Source: Owenia fusiformis (lineage: Eukaryota; Annelida; Polychaeta; Sabellida; Oweniidae). From it: a stretch of DNA of 64,000 nucleotides. The stretch spans positions 16,310,348 to 16,374,347 of the forward strand of contig CAIIXF020000006.1 in assembly GCA_903813345.2 (NCBI GenBank), written 5' to 3'. A program made the translations under genes and the position numbers. Positions 26,101 through 38,100 of the stretch are shown here, one piece after another (positions within the stretch are counted from its first letter, which is position 1; each line of letters begins with the position of its first letter). The notes under the pieces were generated by a model. That model saw nothing but the letters and a program-made list of their open reading frames with translations, made no database searches and was not told the origin of the DNA.

Positions 26101-29100
26101 CATGTGTGTATTTCCTTGCTTTTTTCAGGAAAGTATCATTACACTGTCTACTTTTAGTAAACCTGGAAACAGGTCAATGGTAGCACCTGTGTTGTCCGGA
26201 AACTTTGAAAGAAAATTTGGAAAAAAAGAAAGTGTGAAATATCAGAATTTCCTGGAGTTCCCATTGAACTCCTACTAGATATTCTTAAAGAAGACAATGT
26301 AATGATACTTTCCTGAAAAAAGCAAGGAAATTGACACATGCCTTCATACTTTATTTTGTACCAGAAAATAACATGTGCTGGTATAGCAATTTTTACCAAA
26401 ATGTACTGGTATAGCAATTTTACCAAATGTTACTTTCCAGCTGTACCTTAATTCATGATATATATGTGTATTGTATACATGTTATATATGTATGTATTTC
26501 ATACCTACTGAGGTTCTAGGTACATAACGAGCGGGAATATATATTGTATCTAGCCAAGGCCCGGGGCGGGATGGATACACGCTGTATCCATCCCTGTCCC
26601 GCTTCTGAAATTTTTTTTCACAAGTTTTTCAATTTTTTTTTTGAATTTTTTTACATTTTATTTTCACATTTTTTCCAAAAAATTTTTTCACATTTTTTTC
26701 AAAATTTTTCAAAATATGAGTTATATGAGTTTGAAAATCTCAGAAACTTAAAAAACACTTCAAACACCAAGGAAATGCGTATCTTAAGTATATTTTTGAA
26801 TTTTGGAACTTTATAAGGTATATGACGTACCTAGAACATCAGTAGGTATGAAATACATCTGTTATGTACGGTCGGTTTTGGATACAGGGTTTATCACTCG
26901 GGAAATATGTGAATATCCCTCGGTCCCTGCGGTCCCTCGGGATATACACATATTTCCCTTGGGATAAAACCTGTATCCAAAACCTCCCAGTACATAACCC
27001 TTATGTATTTGTATATCTTCTAAACTGGTCCCCAGTCCCCAGTTCCCAGTTTGAGATATCTATATGCTATTTCGGCTTATGGGCCATGTAAACCAGCACA
27101 GAATATGCAAATTAGATAGATAAATATATGCATATGTATACAGATGCATATATCTATGTATTTCATACTTGAGTGGGTTTGGGGTAGATATCACCCGGGA
27201 ATATATATCATATCTGAGGAGCGGGCAGGATATATTGTATATGTCCCGCTCTAGGCCAAATGCGGGCAGATATAATATATCCATCCCGCTCCCGGGAATT
27301 TTTTCAAAAGTTTAAAAAAGTTTAAAAATTTAAAAAATTTAAAAAATTTAAATTTCAGAAGTTTAAAATTTTTCAAAAAGTTTAAATGTTACAATTCTAT
27401 TGTATTGAACTGAAGGAATATTAAGAAAATGTTAAATATAAATTGTGCTTTTACAGTATAGGCCTATCTTGTCATTTGAAAAAGGTGGTAAAGGTTATAT
27501 CTACCCCAAACCCACTCAAGTATGAGATACACCAGTTATGTACGGTCGGTTTTGGATACAGTGTTTATCCCGCGGGAAATATGTGTATCTCCCTCTGTCC
27601 CTGCGGTCCCTCGTGAGATACACATATTTCCCTTGGGATAAACCCTGTATCCAAAACCTCCCAGTACATAACCCTTATTTATCCCATACTTGGACGTATT
27701 ACGGGTACATAAAGCTGGTTTGTAAAAACTTATATTTTCATCATCGGGCAGATATAGCTTTACGTCCCGCTCCGAGCGGGCAGATATAGTATATCTGCCC
27801 GCTACGTCATAATCGCCGCTCGCATATTTGTTCATAATTTGTAACGTTCGCGTAATGACTGTAAACTACAATGGAGAAAACACAGACAATCGGGATCTGT
27901 TTGATGGTTTAAAATTAATCAATCAAAAATTCGAGAAAATAAATGTGGGAATATTTGAGAGAACAGGAAAATCCACCCACGGCCAAAAAAAACTGGACAT
28001 GAATATTCTAAAATATTTCCACGATTGAACAATGTGAACCAGATGACCAAGATTGGTATGGGATAAACATATTATCCTATAGTCGGTTCAGGATATTGGG
28101 ATTATCCCTTGGCCAATATAATATATTTCCCTCGGGACCTGCGGCCCTCGGGCAAATATATTATATTTGCCTCGGGATAATCCCAATATCCTGAACCTCA
28201 TATAGGATAATCTCTATATATGCCAGCACAGAATATGCAAATTAGATAGATACATGCATTATTATATGTATTTATATATATGTATGATATATATACAAGC
28301 ATGCTGTGCTGGCATATAATATATATATGCATGAATACATAGATATATGTATGTATACATATATGTATCTATCTAATTTGCATATTCTATGCTGGTTTAC
28401 ATGGCCCATAAGCCTTATGGGCCATGTAAACCAGCACAGAATATGCAAATTAGATAGATACATATATGCATATGTATACAGATGCATATATCTATATATG
28501 CCAGCACAGAATATGCAAATTAGATAGATATATGCATTATTATATGTATTTATATATACCGTATTCTCTGTAATTAGCGCCCAGGGCGTTTAGAAAATTG
28601 AAAATACATTATTTAGACCATTCTAATAAGCGCCCATGTATGAAAGAAATCAGAAATCCCGAGGAATTTCATGTATGGCAATTTTTCTTGACAAGAATGC
28701 ATTTTCTTCAACATATTTTTATAATAATATGACAAGTGCTGTTATTGGAGAGAATACGGTAAAGATCGCTTAGACAATATTGACAGTGGTTGAAGACCCG
28801 TCTATGTCTAATTTATTTCCGGCACGCCCACTTTGTCATTATCGCCGATTACCTTCAATATTTCCACTAGAGACTGCTGGATATCGATCTAAAGTTATAC
28901 ATTATTTCTAATTTGATGAGAGATCATCATTATTCGTGCAAAAGTCGTGTAAAAGTCGAGAAACATTAAAAAGAAACCAGAAAGTTCACGACCTTGACAT
29001 GCGCAGAACATCTGCGCAGTAGCTTTTGAAATTTCTGAATGCCGATAAAGAACAATTCCTTCATTCATTATGGACTATTTGGAGACAATATTAGCATGGT

Positions 29101-32100
29101 ATGGTGTGGGAAGCACCCATCGATAGATATGTATCGAGAGGATGCATAGAATTACAAAACGCGTCGTGTTTACAGCAGTTTTAGGGTAAGTACTCTATTA
29201 TCGCCCGCTCCTGGATTTTGAGAAAAAAAAATTTTCTGATATATTCTTCAATTCTTGTTGATTCCTCGATGTTTCTTGAACTTTGTGAAGCGGGGTGGGC
29301 GCTTATTAGAGAGTGGGCGGTAATTACAGAGAATACGGTATGTATGATATATATACAAGCATAATTGTACAAATAGTGACTGCCATTAAGGGAAATAGTG
29401 CAAAATATTTTCCTCAAGGGAATATCCTGTCCACTGACATGGTGGCTCTGTTTTACTTCGGTCCAAAGCCTTCTCTATATTCCGGCTTTGAGTAGAAGTT
29501 GTTTACATGGCCCATAATCCAGTAAATAGAGATGTTTATGAGAATGGTGTCCAATGGGTATATATTTAAGAGATTTTTTACTAGATGTTTTAATTGATGT
29601 TTGTACGAGGTGTTTACTAGAAGGAGGTATATAACACTATAGGGATGTCTTCACAAGATAGAGGTGTTTGCAAGACCACTTGAAAGATACTTCATATGTA
29701 CTAAATATATTTAAAAAGATGGCGCATTACAAATGATATTGAACTCTTGCCTTGAAGTCAAAATTGAGTCACTTTGGATGATTACAAAATGCTTGTAATT
29801 ATCATAAATATACTACTACATTTATTTTATACATTTGCATTAAAACATATTTTGTTTTTGCTTCATTTTTGCCAAATAGCATTAATATCAGTCCCCTCCC
29901 TATTTTTCTGAAAAAGTAAGATTAATATTCTCCAGTATAGAATCACTAATCTTTCTTCTTAGTCATACAATATTCTTGATTGCTTAAGCTTTGCCTCACC
30001 TATTTGAATTTGCCTCACCTATTTGAATTTGCCTCACTTATTTAAATTTGCCTCACCTATTTGAATTTGCCTCACCTATTTCGGGTCTATACACTGCGTC
30101 CTCTGTCATTGCCAATTTTTTTTTATGATTAGACAATATTAAATGTATGTGGATGTACATGAATGATTTTTTATGTGACAGTTAAAGCTTTTAGCAAATT
30201 AGTTTCTTTTTAGTTCATTGATCGAAATTATGTAAGAAACTGTAATTATTACATGTAACAATCCCATTATCTTCTCAAATTGACAATTACATACATATGA
30301 TTTGATTACACATTAGAATGTGAAAATATTATATATTTTAGAGGTAACTTTAATATTATTCCCATTCTTGGTGTAATAGTGTCATTATTGCTACATCCAT
30401 CAGTTTATAAGTGTTTGCTGTTCATATGTCTGTCAAAATCTTCAATATTGACCCATAAGTGGCATCTCAAAAGATTGCCACATTTCAGAATGGCTGCAAT
30501 TTTTATTGTCATAAAACAGGTTTTCGGCACTTTCACCATGTGAGCCCAGTACCCATGGTACTATTCATTTACAAAATTCCTTTCTGTGCTTGGTGGTAAA
30601 AGAAAAGATATTTGTTAGAATTTAAGACCTAAAAAAGCCTATTTTATGCCTAATATTTGGAATGGGTCCTATATCTGCCAGCAGGGTTCACTGGATGACA
30701 AATTATCAATTCACCTATTCCTTTCCAAATTTTTTTTCTAAATTCTTAATACAAGTTAAGTAAAAATGCTATTCCATTTTCCTCTTAGGAAAATACAAAT
30801 TACACATCGTGACCCATTTTTTCTGTGGAAAGTTAAACATATGTGACATGTGACTAACAGGGTAATTATCCCATCAGCTTCATCGAATAATTTCAGACAA
30901 AATGACTAAAACAATCAAAAATCAATATTTATCCCTGGCAAAATTATAACTCACTTTTATAACTCAGCACTTTTGTAAGATTATATATAGGCTTTTATTC
31001 TACAAATAAGCTACTATTGATAAATGACAACTCAAAAAACATTGTATGATAATATCAATGTTTTCAGAATTATTTTGCAGATGAAAATCATTAATAATGT
31101 GAAATAAACTAATAATTTGCAAGGGAAGATCTTGTTCCCATTGGAATAGTCTGTATACCAGAATGAGCATTCTCCTCTGAACAAACCTAATCTGCCGGCT
31201 ATTTAATATTCAGAGCACACTTAATTCATGTTCCAGGGCCCTAGTTTGGCAAATCAATACAGAATATTCTTAGGGAGCCATATTATTAATTCCTGATTGG
31301 AAACTCAACTGAATACTCAATATATGATCCGTGATTTTGACATATTGATAAATAAATGAGTAAGGGGCAGTTTGGGGATAGTGTGCTGAGGTTTGGAGCA
31401 TATCTGATAACAGAAAAAGCAGGAAATCGAGGTGAACTTTTCCAGACACATGAACTAAGTTTGGAGTGAGAATACCCACTGCATATTAGAGTTGAACATA
31501 TTATGTGAGATAGTGTTTCACATACAATACAAACAGCTAAATATAACTGTAAATTCTAAGTACATATTGGACGAGTTTTGTATAAGTAAACATATCACTT
31601 TTGGATAACATAAAATGACTTCGCATCCAGTGAAAAAAGTCCCCATTCATTTACAGGTAAGGAACTTTTGTAGATAGCACACATATTCAGAAATAGCATG
31701 TAAGTATTTAGAACTATGATTATAGTATACATGTTACATGTTCAAAAGGTTAGGTTACTCTGAACTTTCTGAACCATAAAACTTTCTCGAAATCTGTCAT
31801 CTTCAATCAATCTTCAAGTGTAACTGTAAGTTTGTGATGTATTACTAAATGCATGTTAAATATAGGCTGGGTCTCTCAGGTTGAAACATAGACAAAGTAA
31901 TGAATTGTAATGTCTGTCTAGTGTGGCTGCCATCTCTTTTCATGATGTCTATCTCCACATATTGCAGGGTTTGCAACAAATATATGCTCTTCTTCTTCCC
32001 TTCTTCTTACCCCCCCCCCCCCTTCTTTCTCTTATATTTCATCAGGATTTTGATTTTCTTGATTCTAAAGTATCTGTATTGATGCATCTTCTTTATCCAA

Positions 32101-35100
32101 CCATAGTGTTTTTGTTACTGTACAAACACATAGGAACTAATGCGTGTCTAGGTCAGTGGCAGATTCATCAATACAGGTATATGTATTGGTTGTAAGTGAT
32201 GAGATATGATATATTGCGAAACACATATCCTATTATATTGCTTACATGAGTCCAAGAATAGTGAGAGGGGGTATATAAAAGGTCCAAAAGAGGATATGGT
32301 AACACATGAATAAGCATATACTCCCCCTGACTAAATGCCTGTCTGTACCATATATAAGGAGGACTATGTGCTCCAACCCAACCCCCCTACAGCAATTTGG
32401 ATGAATAATTAGAGTACCAAGGGCCCTACCACAATCTGTGAGCTACTTTCCGCATATATACCATGTACCACAGGTACCAGTAGTATGTACAGGTACCAGG
32501 TAGTAAAAGGGTACTGTGACATCAATAATATTTGTTTTGCTCTCTAATTATCAGTGCTATAATAAGTGAAGATTATGACCTGTTGTGTTAAACTGTAGGT
32601 AGCTGTAGATGCTTAATTGCTAGAGAAGCATCTGTCATGTGTATGTACTCTATATGCAATGTACCTGATTGCATTATTTCATGTTATGTATACAGTGAAA
32701 CCTGCAACAGTGAAGCCTGCTATAGTCAAACCTGCCATAGTAATCACCCTGCTCTAGTGAACATGTCATCATTCTGTTTACACCTCTTTCGTGAACAACT
32801 TATTATGATCTGGTGAACACGTTGGTCTGGTAAACATGTCTCTTGTTCATATCTTGTGCATCCAAGAGAACATCTGTCTATTGTACTTTGAAGTAACATA
32901 GTCAGACATAAATGATTTCTGAAATTAACACCTTTTTAAAATTGTTGGTCCACCTTACCACAGAAAATCGCAATTTCTGCAGTGAAAAGTTTTTAATTAT
33001 ATCAAGTGAACTTTATACACGATTTGATTTGCATAATTTGATGCAGTATTTCTCGGGGCTCTTCAGAAGACTGATTGCCCAGCTGGTGTAACTGCACTGT
33101 CTTTGATTATTCAACATTACAAGCAACCTCTGATTGCCAACATTGTGATCTATAATGATTCAAAGTATATTCATGTTCTCCACATATTTATGATTGCCAA
33201 GGGCTATATGATGTTATTTTGATGGTAGACATGGGAAGTTATGGCCATAATATAACCACAGAGATCTATGTTAACATGTACCTCTCACATTTATAGCTTG
33301 TATATTATGCAGCATCTTCATATCTTCATTTGAACAAATGGAATTTTCTGTATTTCAGTTGATATCAGTTTCACTTGAAAAATAACAAGTGAAAAAGCCT
33401 TGTTTCACTTGAAAAATAACAAGTGAAAAAGCCTTCAAATCATTGATCAACATGTTTTCATGAATGCTCTTAATATCTGAAAAGAATTTTATTTCTGCTA
33501 ATTGCAGACCCGTTAAGAAGATTAATGACGATGAACATGAAACAGTCCAGATTTAGCACAGGTATTTCCTAGGAAATGACCAATCGTGTCTTCATCTCTG
33601 AAAAACATTTTCTATTTTCAGTCGAAGATCAAACAATTGTTTGATGATGTAGGAAGTGGTTTTTCAAAAATAACAATGGATGATCATATGATGTCTGTTA
33701 TTTTGATGCTAAATGTAGTACTCTTACATACATACATTCAATCCATGTATGATTGTATCAGTCGTAAAATACCATTGTGGGTCACAAGTCATCCTTGCAG
33801 CAAGGGTATAGTATTTTAAGCAATAAATGAAGTCCTTTGAAGAAGGATGATCAAAAGTTTGACTTTGCCTTTTCAAAAAGAAGGCTTTGTCTGTACTTTT
33901 CAGAGGGTATTATTTGATTGAGTTGCTCAGGGTTTCTTGACCTATAAAATGCAGTGATTGTTCATAGGTCACCTTGTCACACAATGATGTCACGTTTCAT
34001 TGGAGTCCCTTTCATCCAGCCACCAGGATGTTTATACATAGTAATTGTATTACTGGATTATGTCAATCTGGGGAATTAACTATGATAATCCTGTCAACAT
34101 GGAGATCTTATTCAGAATATTAGGCTGAGTCAACTCTTTTATGTTGGTTTTATTGATGTTTTAGGGTATTGTGACGTTCAAATGTTGCTCCTTGATATCG
34201 TTTATGGGGGAATATGAAGAGTTGGGAACCTGGACTTTTGGTACCAGAACTTAAGTTCGGACCTTATGCTTTAACCTCCATATATCTATCATCCACATCC
34301 TTATTGAACAATCACTAATGTATTGAATAAGCTTACTCCCAGAGGAAATTTGTTAGAGATGATAAGTACTTGTAAAAGGGACTTGGATACATTGATTGAA
34401 TGATTGGTTACTGGTATACCCTTTTGCTTCTTCAAAAGATACCTATTTCAAATTTACTAGGCTCTTACATTCATGGTTTGCGTTGACTGGATTTTGGAGT
34501 GGCTGTGGCTCAGCTTCACAAGTCTTTCTTCACAATTTTCTCAAATTCTCTAAGACTTCTAAATGTATCTCTACCAAATCAGGTTGGGTGATTAGTTATT
34601 GATCCGGTATTGCATTACATGGAAATATTGGATATTATAGGATTATCACTGTAACATCTGGTCCTGTTATAGGCCCACATGCTTCTTTTATTGTTCCAGG
34701 CTTATTAGTATCATACCCCCTCTGCCATGTCAGATGTAGCCAAATCAATTAAATATATACATATGTAACTATTATAATTGAATGCATATTCTATCACATC
34801 TGGACTATGGAAAGTGTTAAGCTTTAGATTGGATTGGGTTGCTTTCATCATCTACTACTCTACTATAGCATTCTCAAATGACATAAAGAGAATGGGAGGG
34901 GAGGTGTGATTTGTGTGATACAAGCTTTTCTGGAGTATTCAACATACAAGATTTGGGTAGAAATCTACCTTATATTCTCCAAAAGAAAATAATATAATTT
35001 GTTCTCCATTACAGGTTTTACTGTACATGTGTAGATATTTTCCTTGAAATGTTACATGGAATAGTTGTATGTGCTAACCCTTCAAAATAATGAGCTAAAA

Positions 35101-38100
35101 GTGCTAACAATAATGGAAATACATAAGAATTATGCAGTGATATTTTCGTAAAACCATTCTTGAACAATTGTTTCTAAAATTAAAGAGGTCTAGCAGATGA
35201 ATTTTTTATAGATATTGATCTGCAAATTCTTTCTTCTGAAGGCCTCTGAACCAAATGTTTTCTGTAGTTTCAACTCCTGGCAACATTTCTGCATGTTTTC
35301 CCAAGACAAACTAGTGCTGGTTTATAAGGTCATGTAATCCCTGTGGAAAACAGTAATATCCCAATCATGGTTTACAAAAACATCAATCTAACAGTCATGA
35401 CTTACAGGCATCTATGACTCAGTTAGGTTAATTAGGCATTGTTTTAACAATTATATTTTTTGTTAAAGTAAACACCTCTCTTAATAATTCAACAGTTTGA
35501 TTTTTTGTCTGTATATTTGTCTTATTCGGAGAATAATTATAATGACTTCTTAGCCTCGTGGTTATACTTCTTTAATGCTTGAACACTTTCTGAACACAGC
35601 GACATTATATTCCTCCTATTTATCTCCCATGTAAAAAAGCTTTTGAATGTTGCACATTGAATCACAAAGGTGTTCATATTTGAACACTTGAAAAAGGCAG
35701 ATCCAAAAAAGGTAGAATGAAACACATGTCCTTTTGACTGAACTCCAATGACCAATATCATAACTGGAAGGGGAATTCTAAAAACTAACATGGTGTAAAC
35801 TTACAGGTGCAAGTTAGGAATATCAATTGCTCATAACAAATACATTTTAGCCATTTTATCTCACGTCTAGTATTTAAATGTTACTTATTTAGGGTCAGAC
35901 TTTCACCTTTGATAAATCTGACAGTTAATAGCATAGAGGTACAATTTGTAGAATGTATTATCCGATATCCAGGATTTTTCATGATTTATGATTACAAATT
36001 ATCCAAACTGTAGACTGGTGATCAATATTATCAAAAATGTAGAATTATTCAAAATTAGAGCGTGAAAAGTAGATTGGCAGGAAGTGGATTAAATGATTGT
36101 CTGATCAAATTTGTCTTAATTTCCCTGTGATGTTTAATCTGCTTTGCAGGGGGGGGGGGGGGTGTGGAGGGGGCCTGTCTGCAACTCCCTTACATGCAAA
36201 ATAGATGGCACTGAAGGTACATAGCCCCCTTCCCCATCACCCCCCCCCCCCCTCCATTCACAGATCCTCCCATGGCCCATATAAGTCAATGTTTACTTTA
36301 CAAAGTGATGTGTGATATGGTGTATTAGTTGTCAAATCCCTCTTTTCAGTATTTATTTGATTATATCCCTGTCTTGTGATTTTGGAAGCCAGCACATCGT
36401 TTTGTATATCAACGTCACAGTTGTTTGTCACTTGTGACAGTCTATTTGGTAAATGTGTCACATTGTGTGTTCTTCAAAGTCATAGAACCATAATATATAC
36501 CCATTATATCAAATATTTGCCAAAGGTAATACAGACATCCCTGAAAGCACACAATTAGAATCTGTTTCTGCTATAATACCAGTTACTGGTACTGTTTCTG
36601 CTATAATACCAGTTACTGGTACTTCCTGACCATGATAACCCGTGGCATCTACTTGCTTATCAAGTGTGTTTCTAAACAGATATAGAAATATGTGATGACC
36701 ATGAGAAAAGTACTCCCTATCCCACATATAAGACGGGGTTCTCACTAGGCTTTTAGACTCTGGAGATTCTCTAATCTAATTTTACATTTTTGTCACATTA
36801 TTTGCTGTAAAACTCTTGAGAAAATACATAATATTGGATACAAACAAGGCATAGGAAGTCAGAAACCTTTTAGAAATAAATATTGGGATTAAAATAACAA
36901 GATAATCTTAAGAAGTATGTTGAAAAGTATACTAATAGGATATCTCTGATCTCACATAGGGGAGTAGTAGTCGCGATACCGTGAAAAAAGTAGTCACAGT
37001 ACCGCTAAAAATCCGAGGTCTAAAAGGACCTTATACACCCTCCATTGGGATCTCCCCATGAGAAAAAAATAATTCATCTGATTTTTCAAAATAAAAATAC
37101 TGCTTTTATTATTATATTTATATGTACACTAGTATCTTTTTGACCTATATTCAGCACTGTATTGATGAATGGGCCACTTATTAGGGCCAATATTCAATCA
37201 TAAAGTGTACAGGGGTCGAGATGCCAAACCAGGAAGTGTTTTTGTGTCTGTCAAAACCCATTTGCATCCTAAACATCCCTACATCTTATCCAAATATGTT
37301 ATTAATTAATGAAACATAACAGTATAATCTTTGGATTTACAAATTTGTATGGGATTTCATAAGTGTAAAAGTTGCTTTTGAAGCATATTCCTATAGCCAT
37401 TTTGTAGGAAAAAAATGATGAAAAAAATGTCTAAGCCTTTAATTTGAAGTATGACCTGAATCGATTGCAAACTTAATATTTGCACATCTGATGTGATATA
37501 CCATTTGTGTCATATTGTGAAATTATTTAATTTACAATCGATTCAGGTCATAGTGTATTTTAGGTATTTTTGTGAAAATCAATAGAAACCAATGGCCTCC
37601 ATTGGAATCTGATGATATCCACATGTTAAGTCAATGGAGCACATCCAATGGCAAGTCAATACACCCTTGCTGAACTTAATGACCTCAACCTCAGCCCATG
37701 TGGGTCCAAACGCTTAAATATTTTCCACAGTATTATGTGACATTGTATTCTTTATGTTACACCTAAAATGATTCATTTTGTTCATGGGGAGATCATAATG
37801 GCGGGTGCACTAGATCCTTTCCTGGTGAGAACCCTGTAAGATCGAGGTATCCAAAGCACTAGATCAAAATTATAAAAATGAGATCTTCTCTTTTTGAACA
37901 ACAAAATTAATAGCCACACTTTAGTGGTATTTGTTGAAAATTTACCATAAGTAGAAGTATAACATTACTCTCTGTATTATGTAGATTAATCTTTCTTTTA
38001 AAATTGTGAAGAGAATCTCTTGCAAAGAGTATACTAAGAAACAGGCTTCATAGTCGATTGCCACAGTAACCTTGAATATGTTTGTGAGATGTTCACCTTG

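Larger units (their letters stand above)
25705..29520. mobile_element. Composite non-coding element, 3.8 kb, 20-bp TIR, 8-bp target duplication
   Basis: The left end GGCTTATGGGCCATGTAAAC at 25705 is matched by the right end GTTTACATGGCCCATAATCC at 29520 (one mismatch). AGTAAATA flanks both sides (25697-25704 and 29521-29528), and the 31-bp array resumes after it. Extra copies of the end sequence lie at 27074 and, back to back, at 28391-28435. Inside are a TTAA-flanked foldback, three paired hairpin modules, a TA-flanked element and repeated GCACAGAATATGCAAATTAG blocks. No coding capacity. An 8-bp duplication suits hAT-like elements, but no transposase supports a class. Confidence 0.75.

Noticed and set aside
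26544-27835. Several 70-99-codon open frames across the hairpin modules
   Set aside because: They follow palindromic, low-complexity DNA (poly-Phe, mirrored peptides) and have no protein family resemblance.
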